The notes: a model not told the origin generated them from the sequence alone. A stretch of DNA of 64,000 bases from Stutzerimonas stutzeri (GCF_009789555.1 NZ_CP046903.1:62001-126000); one strand, 5' to 3'; counted from the stretch's first letter, positions 42,921 to 52,350 are shown. A program made the numbers and translations.

Positions 42921-43282
42921 GGCAGACTCTCCGCGTGCTGTGCCGGCTCGGTCGGCATGGTGGCCAACTGCACCTCCAGATCGGCCAACGCTTCGCGCCG
43001 ACGCTCGACGAACTGGCGCAGAACGGCAAGCTGCGCGGCCGCTTCATCGCCGTCCGCAGCATCCAGCGCCCGGCACAGCCGCGCCAGCGCGTCCAGGCCG
43101 ATGCCCGCCTCGAAGGCCGCCCGCACGAAGCACAGCCGTTGCAAGGCGGCATCATCGAACAGGCCATAGCCGCCCGGGGTGCACGCCACCGGACGCAGCA
43201 ATCCGCGCAGCAGGTAGTCGCGCACGATATGCACGCTCACCCCGGCATCAAGGGCCAGCCGGGACACGGTGTAGGCGCTCAT
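42917..43282 (-). CDS. merD: MerD secondary regulator of the mer operon
   Basis: 121 residues; MerR-like HTH (YTVSRLALDAGVSVHIVRDY) and a coiled C-terminal part, without the Hg-binding Cys of MerR. It down-regulates the operon by competing at the operator. Follows merA by 16 bp. Confidence 0.94.
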   Translation of the reverse strand: MSAYTVSRLALDAGVSVHIVRDYLLRGLLRPVACTPGGYGLFDDAALQRLCFVRAAFEAGIGLDALARLCRALDAADGDEAAAQLAVLRQFVERRREALADLEVQLATMPTEPAQHAESLP

Positions 43283-43298
43283 TGAAAACCTCCTTTTT

Positions 43299-44945
43299 TT
43301 ATCCAGCGCAGCAGGAAAGCTGCTTCACGTCCTTGTTGAAGGTCTGCGCCGCAAGCTTCAACCCCTCGACCATTGTCAGGTAGGGGAACAACTGGTCGGC
43401 CAGTTCCTGCACCGTCATGCGGTTGCGGATGGCGAGCACCGCCGTCTGGATCAGTTCGCCCGCTTCCGGGGCCACCGCCTGCACGCCGATGAGCCGTCCG
43501 CTACCTTCCTCGATGACCAGCTTGATGAAGCCGCGTGTGTCGAAGTTGGCAAGCGCTCGCGGAACGTTGTCGAGTGTCAGCGTGCGACTGTCGGTCTCGA
43601 TGCCATCGTGGTGCGCTTCCGCCTCGCTGTAGCCCACGGTGGCGACTTGCGGGTCGGTGAACACCACTGCCGGCATCGCGGTCAGATTGAGGGCTGCGTC
43701 GCCGCCGGTCATGTTGATCGCGGCACGGGTGCCGGCGGCCGCTGCCACGTAGACGAACTGCGGCTGGTCGGTGCAGTCGCCGGCCGCGTAGATGTTCGGG
43801 TTGCTCGTGCGCATGCCTTGGTCGATAACGATGGCCCCTTGCGCATTGACAGTGACCCCCGCCGCGTCCAGCGCGAGGCTGCGCGTATTCGGTGCCCGAC
43901 CGGTGGCAACCAGCAACTTGTCAGCGCGCAATTCACCGTGTCCGGTGGTCAGCACGAATTCGCCGTTCACATGGGCGACCTGGCTGGCTTGCGTGTGCTC
44001 CAGCACCTCGATGCCCTCGGCGCGGAAAGCGGCTGTCACGGCCTCGCCGATGGCCGGGTCTTCCCGGAAGAACAAGGTGCTGCGTGCCAGGATCGTGACC
44101 TGGCTGCCGAGCCGGGCAAAGGCTTGCGCCAGTTCCAACGCCACCACCGACGAACCGATCACGGCCAGGCGTGCGGGAATGGTGTCGCTGACAAGCGCTT
44201 CGGTGGAAGTCCAGTAGGGTGACTCTTTCAGGCCCGGAATCGGCGGCACGGCCGGACTGGCACCGGTGGCGACCAGGCAGCGGTCGAACGTTACCTCGCG
44301 CTCGCCACCCTCGTTCAAACGGACGACCAGGCTCTGGTCGTCCTTGAAACGCGCTTCACCGTGCAAAACGGTGATGGCTGGATTGCCGTCCAGGATGCCT
44401 TCGTATTTGGCGTGCCGCAGTTCATCGACACGGGCCTGCTGCTGGGCCAGCAGTTTGCTGCGGTCAATCGCAGGCACAGTTGCCGCAATACCGCCGTCGA
44501 ACGGACTTTCCCGGCGCAGATGGGCAATATGGGCAGCGCGGATCATGATCTTGGACGGCACACAGCCGATATTGACGCAGGTGCCGCCGATGGTGCCGCG
44601 TTCGATCAGCGTGACCGTCGCGCCTTGCTCGACGGCCTTCAGCGCCGCCGCCATCGCGGCCCCGCCGCTGCCAATGATGGCGATATGCAAACCGGCGCCC
44701 TCAAGTGCATCACGGATTTTTGGTTCATCTTTGAAATCACCAACCCGGATCGAGCCTTGATAACCCAATGCGGCGATGGCGGCCAGCAGTTGGTTGTGGC
44801 TCACGGCGGTGTCTGCCATGACTTGCGCGCGGCTTTCTGGATAGGACACCACAGCGGCATTCACGCCGGGAATCTTTTCCAAAGCATCTTTGACATGGGT
44901 GGCGCAGGATGTGCAGGTCATGCCATTCACGGTGATTTCGGTCAT
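43299..44945 (-). CDS. merA: Mercuric ion reductase
   Basis: 548 residues from ATG 44945. NmerA metal-binding domain (GMTCTSCATHV, residues 8-18), FAD fold IAIIGSGGAAMAA, redox-active disulfide GGTCVNIGCVPSK, NAD(P)H fold and C-terminal substrate-binding Cys pair KQLSCCAG. It reduces Hg(II) to volatile Hg(0) in the cytoplasm. All catalytic residues are present. It overlaps merF by 4 bp. Confidence 0.98.
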   Translation of the reverse strand: MTEITVNGMTCTSCATHVKDALEKIPGVNAAVVSYPESRAQVMADTAVSHNQLLAAIAALGYQGSIRVGDFKDEPKIRDALEGAGLHIAIIGSGGAAMAAALKAVEQGATVTLIERGTIGGTCVNIGCVPSKIMIRAAHIAHLRRESPFDGGIAATVPAIDRSKLLAQQQARVDELRHAKYEGILDGNPAITVLHGEARFKDDQSLVVRLNEGGEREVTFDRCLVATGASPAVPPIPGLKESPYWTSTEALVSDTIPARLAVIGSSVVALELAQAFARLGSQVTILARSTLFFREDPAIGEAVTAAFRAEGIEVLEHTQASQVAHVNGEFVLTTGHGELRADKLLVATGRAPNTRSLALDAAGVTVNAQGAIVIDQGMRTSNPNIYAAGDCTDQPQFVYVAAAAGTRAAINMTGGDAALNLTAMPAVVFTDPQVATVGYSEAEAHHDGIETDSRTLTLDNVPRALANFDTRGFIKLVIEEGSGRLIGVQAVAPEAGELIQTAVLAIRNRMTVQELADQLFPYLTMVEGLKLAAQTFNKDVKQLSCCAG

Positions 44946-45187
44946 TTTTTTACTCCATTGAATTTCGGGGTGCAGCAGGCATCGGCTTGGCGTTTTCGTT
45001 GGATGGCGTAGATGGTCAAGCCGATGAAAATCGCCAGCGCAGGCAGCAGCACATAGTCCAGATAGCCGGTCAGCGCGGACAAGCCGACCACACCGAGCAA
45101 AATGACCAGAACAGGGGTGAAGCAACACAGCGCCACGAGGGTTGTGCCAATGATGCTGACCCGCAGCAGTGTCTTCGGGTCTTTCAT
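44942..45187 (-). CDS. merF: MerF mercury transporter
   Basis: 81 residues with two hydrophobic spans and two vicinal Cys pairs (ALCCFTPVL and ADACCTPKF). Moves Hg(II) across the inner membrane toward MerA. merF between merP and merA (instead of merC) is the Tn5053-type arrangement. Confidence 0.95.
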   Translation of the reverse strand: MKDPKTLLRVSIIGTTLVALCCFTPVLVILLGVVGLSALTGYLDYVLLPALAIFIGLTIYAIQRKRQADACCTPKFNGVKK

Positions 45188-45189
45188 GA

Positions 45190-45465
45190 TCAGTTCTTGA
45201 CTGATGATGGGTAGCCCGCATCCTCGGTAGCCTTGGTCAGTTTCTGCACGCTGGTCTTGGCATCATCGAAGGTGACCACCGCTTCGCGCGTCTCGAAGGT
45301 CACGTCAACTTTACTGACGCCATCGACCTTGGAAATCGCCTTCTTGACAGTGATCGGACAGGCCGAGCAGGTCATGCCCGGTACGGACAGCGTAACGGTC
45401 TGGGTGGCGGCCCACACGGGGGCAACAACGGCAGCGAGGGCAAGGGCGGAAAGCAGCTTTTTCAT
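45190..45465 (-). CDS. merP: MerP periplasmic mercury-binding protein
   Basis: 91 residues: cleavable signal peptide (MKKLLSALALAAVVAPVWA) and the ferredoxin-like metal site GMTCSACPITV. Sequesters periplasmic Hg(II) and hands it to MerT. Confidence 0.97.
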   Translation of the reverse strand: MKKLLSALALAAVVAPVWAATQTVTLSVPGMTCSACPITVKKAISKVDGVSKVDVTFETREAVVTFDDAKTSVQKLTKATEDAGYPSSVKN

Positions 45466-45480
45466 GGTGAACTCCTGTGA

Positions 45481-45831
45481 TCAATAGAAAAATGGCACGA
45501 CGTAGGGAAATCCGAGCGCGACCAAAACCAGCACGGCCACGCCCCAGAAAATGAGCTTGTAAGTAGCTCGCACTTGGGGAATCGCGCAAACCTCACCCGG
45601 TTTGCAGGCGGCTGACGGCCGGTAGATGCGCCGCCAGGCGAAGAACAACGCCACCAGCGCCACGCCGATAAAGATGGGGCGATAGGGTTCCAACACCGTC
45701 AAGTTGCCGATCCAAGCGCCGCTGAACCCCAAGGCGATCAGAACCAGCGGCCCGAGGCAGCAAGCCGAGGCGAGGATGGCGGCCAGCCCGCCAGTGAAGA
45801 GCGCGCCGCGCCCGTTTTGAGGTTCAGACAT
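45481..45831 (-). CDS. merT: MerT mercury transporter
   Basis: 116 residues from ATG 45831 (MSEPQNGRGALFTGGLA). Three membrane spans; the Cys pair ASACCLGPL in the first and ACKPGEVCAIP in the cytoplasmic loop. First gene of the structural operon, read from the MerR-controlled promoter. Confidence 0.96.
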   Translation of the reverse strand: MSEPQNGRGALFTGGLAAILASACCLGPLVLIALGFSGAWIGNLTVLEPYRPIFIGVALVALFFAWRRIYRPSAACKPGEVCAIPQVRATYKLIFWGVAVLVLVALGFPYVVPFFY

Positions 45832-45866
45832 ACGTTTGTCCTTTCGAATCTGAATTGGATAGCTTA

Positions 45867-45897
45867 AGCTTACTTCCGTAGTTATGTACGGAGTCAA
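45867..45897 (-). promoter_or_regulatory. mer operator/promoter
   Basis: Reading leftward: -35 TTGACT (45897-45892), a 19-bp spacer and -10 TAAGCT (45872-45867). The over-long spacer contains the MerR dyad CTTCCGTA...GTACGGAG (45873-45892). MerR-Hg untwists this DNA to activate merTPFADE; the site also represses merR. Confidence 0.93.
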
Positions 45898-45902
45898 GCG
45901 AT

Positions 45903-46337
45903 ATGGAAAACAATTTGGAGAACCTGACCATTGGCGTTTTCGCCAGGACGGCCGGGGTCAATGTGGAGACCATCCGGTTCTATCAGCGCAAGGGCTTGCT
46001 CCCGGAACCGGACAAGCCTTACGGCAGCATTCGCCGCTATGGCGAGACGGATGTAACGCGGGTGCGCTTCGTGAAATCAGCCCAGCGGTTGGGCTTCAGC
46101 CTGGATGAGATCGCCGAGCTGCTGCGGCTGGAGGATGGCACCCATTGCGAGGAAGCCAGCAGCCTGGCCGAGCACAAGCTCAAGGACGTGCGCGAGAGGA
46201 TGGCTGACCTGGCGCGCATGGAGGCCGTGCTGTCTGATTTGGTGTGCGCCTGCCATGCGCGGAAGGGGAACGTTTCCTGCCCGCTGATTGCGTCACTGCA
46301 AGGGAAGAAAGAACCGCGCAGTGCGGACGCGGTGTAG
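45903..46337 (+). CDS. merR: MerR mercury-responsive regulator
   Basis: 144 residues. HTH (IGVFARTAGVNVETIRFYQR), dimerisation helix and Hg-ligands: Cys in GTHCEE, and in LVCACHARKGNVSCPLI (the Cys79/114/123 set). Divergent from merT. Confidence 0.98.
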   Translation: MENNLENLTIGVFARTAGVNVETIRFYQRKGLLPEPDKPYGSIRRYGETDVTRVRFVKSAQRLGFSLDEIAELLRLEDGTHCEEASSLAEHKLKDVRERMADLARMEAVLSDLVCACHARKGNVSCPLIASLQGKKEPRSADAV

Positions 46338-46353
46338 CCCGAGGGAACTACGC

Positions 46354-46391
46354 CTTAGCGTGCTTTATTTTCCGTTTTCTGAGGCGACTCC
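46354..46391 (-). repeat. Tn21-type 38-bp terminal repeat at the mer end
   Basis: Read from the outside in it is GGAGTCGCCTCAGAAAACGG, then AAAATAAAGCACGCTAAG, matching the merR-side end of Tn21-group transposons except in the first nine bases. It is exactly 38 bp and is directly joined to the ABC ATPase coding sequence, so it defines the present element boundary. Confidence 0.88.
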
Positions 46392-46642
46392 ATATTGCGT
46401 TTTTCCGGGGCGACAAACAGGCCCTGGCGGCTGTCGGCGACGGCCCGCTGGCCCAGCAGCAGGGTGCCGCTGTCGGGCTCTTCCAGCCCGGCAATGCAGC
46501 GCAGGGTGGTGGTCTTGCCGCAGCCACTGGGACCGAGCAGGACGAAAAATTCGCCGTCCTGAATATGCAGATCGAGTTGCTCGATGGCGTTGACGCGACC
46601 ATCGAAGGCCTTGCGAATCCCGTTGAGAGTGACACTGCTCAT
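46392..46642 (-). pseudogene. ABC transporter ATPase, truncated by the mercury transposon
   Basis: From ATG 46642 (MSSVTLNGIRKAFDGR) the frame shows Walker A GPSGCGKTTTLRC and continues to VAPEKRNM, the segment just before the Q-loop, where the transposon end begins. Signature and Walker B are missing, so no ATPase can be made. Residues resemble spermidine/iron-type importer ATPases (FbpC/PotA group). It starts three bases before the end of the permease gene. The 3' part is not found elsewhere in the window. Confidence 0.9.
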
Positions 46643-46644
46643 GC

Positions 46645-48486
46645 TCAGAACCTTGGGTTGGTGCTGCTGGCCAGGGCCAGGGCACGTTGTTCGTGACGGT
46701 GGTGGTTGAGATGGCGGGCGCGGCGAAACAGCCAGAGCGTCAGCAGGCTGGCGAGCCACAGGGCGATGGAAAAGGCCATCAGCACCATCAGCAAGGCGGC
46801 GGCCAGGCTGTAGTCGCCGGCGCTTTGCAGGTTGTAGGTGATCACGGCGAGGGTGTTGACCCCCGGCGACTTGAGCAGCAGGGGCACTTCCAGATTGCCG
46901 GAGACCATCAGCGCGCTCATAAACCAGCCGGCGATAAAACTGGGCGCGGCCAGCGCCAGGACAATCTCGAAAAACGTCTGGGTCGGCCCGGCCCCGCTCA
47001 TGCGGGCGGCCTCGGACAGCGACGGGGCGATTTGCGAGATGGCCGACAGGGCGATCTGGCTGGCAAACGGCATGGCGGTGACGATCAAGGCCAGGGCCAC
47101 CAGCCAGATCGAGCCGTAGAGCGAGGCAAATGCCGGCAGGCTGAGCCAGGCCCAGGAAATCGCCACCGTGGTGACCACACCCGGCATCGCGAGCGGAATC
47201 AGGGTGGCAAAGCGCACGGCGGCGCGGCTGCGGCGGCCCATCTGCTGGGACAGACGGGTGACGCTAAAGGCCAGGGTCATCACCACCGCACCGACGATCA
47301 CCCCCAGTACCAGGGTCACGCGGATCGCCTCGACCACCCGTGGCTGACTGAGTACATCGCTGTAGCGCGCCAGGGAGAAGCCGCTGTAGATCCCGGGGTA
47401 GGGCTGCAATGATGAAAACAGCAGGGCGCCCAGGGGCAGGGCGAACGAGAGCAGCAGAAACAGGATGACCAGCCCACTGACCAGGGTGCGTACACCGCGC
47501 AGCGGCAAGAGCCGCGTGCGGGAAAACTTGCCGCTGACCGAGACATAGCCCTTGCGCCCCAGCACCCGCAGTTGCAGCACATAGAGCACGGCGACAAAGG
47601 CCACGAATACGCTGGAAAGAATACTGGCCTGGGCGTAATCGGCCGGCCCCGCGCCCCCGCCGAGCAGGTTGAGCAGCAGGGTGGCGATCACCACGATATT
47701 GTCCGGCCCGCCGAGAATCAGGATCGGCTCGAAGACCTGCAACCCGGCGATGATCCCCAGCAGCGCGACGCTGGTCAGGGCCGGGGCCAGGCTCGGCAGG
47801 TTGATCCGCACGAAGGTGCGCAGCGGCCCGGCCCCGCACAGGTACGAGGCTTCGTCCTGGGCGCTGTCCAGGGCCCGGAATGCGCCGACGATAAACAGGT
47901 AGCTCAGCGCGACCTTTTTCAGGATCAGCACGGTGTAGATGCCCCACCAGCCCTGCACGTTCAGCCAGGGCGTCGGCAGGTCGAAGGCATAGCGCAGGGC
48001 ATCGTTCACCAGCCCGGTCCAGGGGTTGGCCAGTTGGGTAAAGGCAATGGCGTAGAAGATCCCCGGCGTGACGAACACCAGCAACATGCTCGGCATGATC
48101 GCGCGGCGCAGCCACAGGCTGGTCCGCTCGCTGATAAAGGCCAGCGCCGCGGCAATCACCAGGGCCGCGAAGGTACTGACCAGCGCAATCTTGATCGAGG
48201 CCCAGACCGCCGCCAGCATGCCCGGATTATGAAACGCCACGCTCCAGGCGCTGAGTGTCCATTCGCCCGGCAAAAAGGGCGCACGGCTGCGAAAGGCACC
48301 GACCACCAGCATCACCAGTGGCCAGACAAACAGCACGCCGATCAGGCCGAGGAAGGGCGTCAGCCAGACGCCCTTGAGCAGCGCCCGGGCGCTGACGCGC
48401 TGGCGGCTCAGGCGCGCCAGCTGGATGGCGAGCCAGTGCAGGGGACCGGGTGAGGGCGTCACGGTTTGGAGGGTATTGGTGGTCAT
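46645..48486 (-). CDS. ABC transporter permease, fused two-domain (FbpB/iron-type)
   Basis: 613 residues with about 12 membrane spans in two repeated binding-protein-dependent permease domains (the halves join near residue 310). EAA-like loops are SYLCGAGPLRTFVRINLPSL and EAARMSGAGPTQTFFEIVLA. Fused permeases of this sort serve ferric iron or related importers. With the TonB receptor and FecIR upstream it suggests uptake of an iron complex, but no periplasmic binding protein gene is seen and the ATPase is broken, so the system is not functional here. Confidence 0.88.
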   Translation of the reverse strand: MTTNTLQTVTPSPGPLHWLAIQLARLSRQRVSARALLKGVWLTPFLGLIGVLFVWPLVMLVVGAFRSRAPFLPGEWTLSAWSVAFHNPGMLAAVWASIKIALVSTFAALVIAAALAFISERTSLWLRRAIMPSMLLVFVTPGIFYAIAFTQLANPWTGLVNDALRYAFDLPTPWLNVQGWWGIYTVLILKKVALSYLFIVGAFRALDSAQDEASYLCGAGPLRTFVRINLPSLAPALTSVALLGIIAGLQVFEPILILGGPDNIVVIATLLLNLLGGGAGPADYAQASILSSVFVAFVAVLYVLQLRVLGRKGYVSVSGKFSRTRLLPLRGVRTLVSGLVILFLLLSFALPLGALLFSSLQPYPGIYSGFSLARYSDVLSQPRVVEAIRVTLVLGVIVGAVVMTLAFSVTRLSQQMGRRSRAAVRFATLIPLAMPGVVTTVAISWAWLSLPAFASLYGSIWLVALALIVTAMPFASQIALSAISQIAPSLSEAARMSGAGPTQTFFEIVLALAAPSFIAGWFMSALMVSGNLEVPLLLKSPGVNTLAVITYNLQSAGDYSLAAALLMVLMAFSIALWLASLLTLWLFRRARHLNHHRHEQRALALASSTNPRF

Positions 48487-48517
48487 GGGCTGCGCTCCGT
48501 CTTAGAACTGGTACGTC

Positions 48518-51283
48518 TCAGAACTGATAGTTCAGGCCGACGTAATAGAAGGCCCCGGAGGCGCCCGCCGGGGCGATAAAGCCGTAGCGGTTGATGCCGT
48601 TGACCTGGTTGAAGGACTTGAATTTCTCCGGGTAGGTGTCGAACAGGTTATTGGCCCCGGCGTTCACCCCCAGTTCACGGGTCAACTGGTAGCGCACGTC
48701 CAGGTCCACCACCCATTGGGCGCTAAAGGTCTGGTCGCGGCTGGCGAGGGTCGGGTGGTTGTAGGTGTACTCGCCAAAGCGTGTGGCCTGCACGTTTACG
48801 CCCACGTCGCCATAGGTGTAGTCACTCGAGAGGATCAGCTTGTTTTCCGGCGTGCCGTTTTCCGGGTTGCGCAGCACATCGCGGTTGAACAGGGTGGTGC
48901 CGGTGCGGGTCAGGACGGTGCCCTGCTTGACGTTGCTGACTTTGGTGTCGGTCACGCTGGCCCCGGCACCCAGTTCCAGCTTGCCGAAGCGCTGCAGGTC
49001 GAGGCGGTGCTTGAGCAGGGCGTCGATACCCTTGGTCCGGGTGTCGTAGCCATTGGTATAGAACGAGGCACCGGAGAAATTGCTCAGGCCGGCCTGGGCC
49101 AGCAGGTCGCGCACAGCGGTGGAGCTGTTGTCGGCCGGGTCCTGCAGCACCGAGGTGGCGAGGATATTGCCCTCGATATTGATCCGGTAGGCGTCCACGG
49201 TCAGCGAGGTGCGCTCGGTAGGGGTCCAGACAAAACCCAGGGAGTAGTTGCGGGCCTTGACCGGGTCCAGGTCCTTGGCGCCAAAGGCGGCGACCGCTGA
49301 GTCCCCGGGACGGAACAGGCGGGTACGCCCGGGCGCCGCCTGGCCGCCGTCGAAGCTCCAGCTGCCGGTGTAGGTGGTGGTCTGCGTCGCCAACTGGCCC
49401 AGGCTCGGGGCGCGGTAGCCGGTGCTGAAGGTCGAGCGCACGGCAAACGCCGGGGTAAAGGTGTAGCGCGCCGAGAGCTTGCCATTGACCGTGGCGCCGA
49501 AGTCCGAGTAATGCTCGGCGCGCAGCGCGGTGCCCAGCTCCAGGTTATCGGTGAGATGCCCCTCCAACCCGCCATAGAGGCTGTAGACATTGCGCGACTG
49601 GCTGCCCAGGTCATCGGGGTTGATCCCCGCCAGGTCCACCGCGCCGAAGCGTGCCGGTTGCCCGGCATTGAGCTGGCCGGCGGGAATCAGGCCGCCGCCG
49701 TAATTCCAGGATTGCTCGTCGCCGATCTCGTCGATGGCGAAGTATTCATGGCGATACGCGGTGCCGGCGGACAGGGTCCAGGGCGAGGGTGCCCAGTTGA
49801 AATTCAGCTCGCGGTCCCAGTCCAGCGTCAGATTGGTGGTCTTGCTTTCGGTTGCGCCCAGGGCGAAGTGGGTGGCGCTGGCCAGGCCGTAGCTGGGGCT
49901 CAGGCTGTTCTCCAGGTAACCCTTGACCTCGTTTTTGCCGTAGGACAGCGACAGGTCGAAGTTGCCCAGTTGCGCCTCGCTGTACTTGACCCCCACCACG
50001 GAGGACAGGTCGAAGCGCTTCTCCCGGGTGCGCGGCTGGAAACCGTTGGGGTAGACGGCGAGGATATTGTCCTTGGAGCGGCTGAAGTTGGGGTTGATGT
50101 CGTTGAAGTTTTCCGTGTAGCCGTAGTTGAGCGTGGCGTAGCCGCGGGTCTCGTCGTTGAAGCCCAGCTCGCCGTTGGCCAGCACCGAACCCTGTTGACG
50201 GCCGCCCTGGCCCCAGCGCCCGGTGCGCAGGTCACCGGCGGGGCCGGCGTTGACGTATTGATGGTCGGTGCCGCTGCGGTCCACCGGGTTGTTGCTCAGG
50301 CCATCGGCGCTCAGGGTCAGGAAACCATCGCCGGGCAGGCTGGTGCCCCACCAGCCGCTGGCGTTGCGGGTTTCGCCGTCGCCTTCCTTGTATTGCCCGT
50401 AGCGGGTCTGGAAACCGCCGCCGCTGTCGCGCTCCTTGAGCACGATATTCAGCACCCCGGCGATGGCATCGGAGCCGTATTGCGCCGAGGCGCCATCACG
50501 CAGGACTTCGACCCGCTCGATGGCGCTGATGGGGATATTGTTCAGCTCCACCAATTGGTCGGCGCCCCATGGATCGACACCGGACAGGCGTCCGGTCGGG
50601 TTGCGCCGCTTGCCGTTGACCAGGATCAGCGTATAGGCCGGGCTCAGCCCGCGCAGCGAGGCGGCGCGCACGGCGCTGGTGCCCTTGGAGGCGTTCTGGC
50701 CCTGGGGGAAGTTGAAGGAGGGCACCAGTTGGCTCAGGGCCTGGTTCAGGGTCACGGCGCCGGTGCGGGTGATCTGCTCGGGGGTAATCAGCTCCACCGG
50801 CGCGAGGCTTTGCAGGGCCGTGACATCCTGGCGACGCGTGCCCAGGGTGACGACGGTGGCCAGTACCGGATCGGCGCCGCCCGCAGGCGTTGCGCTACGG
50901 TTGTGCTGGGCTGCGGGCTTGGGACGGGCGCTGGCGCCGCTGCTGTCCTGGCTGATCACGATGGCGCCACTGGCGGTGTAGTGGGCGCGCAGGCCGCTGC
51001 GCTGCAAGGCGTGGTCGATGGCCTGGTCGCGGCTCAGCTGCCCTTCGATGGGCGCACTGGTCAAACCGTCGAGGGCCGCCTGGTCGAAGGAAATCGGCGT
51101 ATGGGTCTGACGCGAGATGGCCAGCAGGGTATCGGCCAGCGGGCCGGCGGCAATCGAGAACGATTCGAGCGAATGCACGACCGGGGTGTCGCCGGCATGG
51201 GCGCGCTCCGGCAACGCGGCAGTGGCGGCCAGCAGCGCGTAGGCAAGGGGAACAAGGGCGAAGTGGCGGGCTGGGGTCGGCAT
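48518..51283 (-). CDS. TonB-dependent receptor with N-terminal signalling domain
   Basis: 921 residues. Signal peptide to about residue 30, then an STN domain (FSIAAGPLADTLLAISRQTH ... ALQRSGLRAHYTASGAIVI, residues 40-112), plug (TGAVTLNQALSQLVPSFNFP ... VEVLRDGASAQYGSDAIAGV) and a 22-strand-type barrel ending YYVGLNYQF. The STN domain lets substrate binding be signalled to the FecR-like protein encoded upstream. Substrate unknown; a siderophore or heme-like iron compound is likely. Confidence 0.93.
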   Translation of the reverse strand: MPTPARHFALVPLAYALLAATAALPERAHAGDTPVVHSLESFSIAAGPLADTLLAISRQTHTPISFDQAALDGLTSAPIEGQLSRDQAIDHALQRSGLRAHYTASGAIVISQDSSGASARPKPAAQHNRSATPAGGADPVLATVVTLGTRRQDVTALQSLAPVELITPEQITRTGAVTLNQALSQLVPSFNFPQGQNASKGTSAVRAASLRGLSPAYTLILVNGKRRNPTGRLSGVDPWGADQLVELNNIPISAIERVEVLRDGASAQYGSDAIAGVLNIVLKERDSGGGFQTRYGQYKEGDGETRNASGWWGTSLPGDGFLTLSADGLSNNPVDRSGTDHQYVNAGPAGDLRTGRWGQGGRQQGSVLANGELGFNDETRGYATLNYGYTENFNDINPNFSRSKDNILAVYPNGFQPRTREKRFDLSSVVGVKYSEAQLGNFDLSLSYGKNEVKGYLENSLSPSYGLASATHFALGATESKTTNLTLDWDRELNFNWAPSPWTLSAGTAYRHEYFAIDEIGDEQSWNYGGGLIPAGQLNAGQPARFGAVDLAGINPDDLGSQSRNVYSLYGGLEGHLTDNLELGTALRAEHYSDFGATVNGKLSARYTFTPAFAVRSTFSTGYRAPSLGQLATQTTTYTGSWSFDGGQAAPGRTRLFRPGDSAVAAFGAKDLDPVKARNYSLGFVWTPTERTSLTVDAYRINIEGNILATSVLQDPADNSSTAVRDLLAQAGLSNFSGASFYTNGYDTRTKGIDALLKHRLDLQRFGKLELGAGASVTDTKVSNVKQGTVLTRTGTTLFNRDVLRNPENGTPENKLILSSDYTYGDVGVNVQATRFGEYTYNHPTLASRDQTFSAQWVVDLDVRYQLTRELGVNAGANNLFDTYPEKFKSFNQVNGINRYGFIAPAGASGAFYYVGLNYQF

Positions 51284-51384
51284 GGAAAATTCACTGTTTC
51301 AGGGTGGAGTTATTCACCATGAGCAATGAGCGGGCTGAATTTTCCACGCCGCCCTAGACCGTTTGGGCCTATGGATAGAACCGC

Positions 51385-52350
51385 TCAGGCGCGCTCGATT
51401 TCGATCCAGTAGGGGCTGTAGCGCGTGACCCGGATCGGCAGTTGCTGCTGGAGCATTTCCAGGGTCTGGTCACTGTTGTCCAGCGGGTACAGGCCGCTGA
51501 CGGCCAGGTTCGCCAGGCTGGCATCCAGGCGCACAATGCCGCGCCGGTAGGCGCGCACGGTTTCGATGATCTGCGCCAGAGGCTCGTTGCGTGCCTCGAT
51601 CCAGCCGTCGAGCCAGGCCGTATCGCGGCGGCTCATGGGCGCCTGTTGGAGGATCGAGGTCTGGTCGAAGAGCACGCTGCGCCGCGGTTCGATAATCTGC
51701 TGCACGCCATTGGCCGGGGTCAGTCGAGCGGCGCCGCTGAGGGTGATCAGGCGGGTCGAGTCGCCTTGCTGGCGCAGCAACAGACGTCCGCTGCTGGCGC
51801 TGACCAGGCCCTGCTGTGAGCTGAGGTGGAACGTGCGCGTCGGGTCGGCGGCCAGCTCCAGCACCAGCTCGCCCTGATACAACCGCAGGTCGCGGCGTTG
51901 CGTCGAGAACGCGGTGGCCACCCGGCTGCGGGCATTGAGTTGCAGGCGGCTGCCATCGGCCAGTTGCCAGTCGCGGCGCTGGGCGGTGCCGGTCTGCAGA
52001 TCACCGGGCAGGGACCAGGGCAACAGCCCGGCACGTGCCAGCAGGCCAACCGACAGCGCCAGCCCGCCGAGGGCCAGGCTGTTGCGCATAAAGCTACGGC
52101 GGCTCGAAGGGGCTTCGAGCGCTTGCAGCATCGGTCCGCTGGGGCGTCCCTGCCAGGGTGACCGGCGCGCGATCGCCAGGCCCCCGGCCAGCCGCTCGAA
52201 TGCGCTGGCGTGGCGCGGATCGGCGGCCTGCCAGGCGTCGAAGGCCTGCTGCTCGGCAGCACTGACTTCCCCGGACTGCAACCGCACCATCCACAAAATG
52301 GCCGCTTCGGCGACTGCATCGTCCAGCACCGTGCTGGCGTTGCGCTTCAT
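51385..52350 (-). CDS. FecR-like anti-sigma/sigma regulator
   Basis: 321 residues. Cytoplasmic DUF4880 N-terminus (AAILWMVRLQSGEVSAAEQQ), one membrane span (LALGGLALSVGLLARAGLL, about residues 92-110), and periplasmic FecR domain (DWQLADGSRLQLNARSRVAT, VSASSGRLLLRQQG) with a C-terminal STN-interacting part. Relays receptor occupancy to the sigma factor encoded just upstream (ATGA overlap). Confidence 0.92.
   Translation of the reverse strand: MKRNASTVLDDAVAEAAILWMVRLQSGEVSAAEQQAFDAWQAADPRHASAFERLAGGLAIARRSPWQGRPSGPMLQALEAPSSRRSFMRNSLALGGLALSVGLLARAGLLPWSLPGDLQTGTAQRRDWQLADGSRLQLNARSRVATAFSTQRRDLRLYQGELVLELAADPTRTFHLSSQQGLVSASSGRLLLRQQGDSTRLITLSGAARLTPANGVQQIIEPRRSVLFDQTSILQQAPMSRRDTAWLDGWIEARNEPLAQIIETVRAYRRGIVRLDASLANLAVSGLYPLDNSDQTLEMLQQQLPIRVTRYSPYWIEIERA

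Larger units (their letters stand above)
38009..46391. mobile_element. Tn5053-like mercury resistance transposon with a Tn21-type right end
   Basis: 8383 bp with tniA, tniB, tniQ, tniR and merE, D, A, F, P, T, R, the gene order of Tn5053. The left end (38009-38033, TGTCGTTTTCAGAAGACGAC then CGCAC) matches the Tn5053/Tn402 25-bp end at 23 of 25 positions. The right end is not its inverted copy but a 38-bp repeat of the Tn21 kind (46354-46391). It interrupts an ABC ATPase gene on the right. No shared target duplication is visible (GCTAC left, ATATT right). Confidence 0.9.

Noticed and set aside
49511..51322. A 603-codon plus-strand frame opposite the TonB receptor
   Set aside because: Gly/Ala/Gln-rich shadow; the receptor is on the minus strand with signal peptide, plug and barrel.
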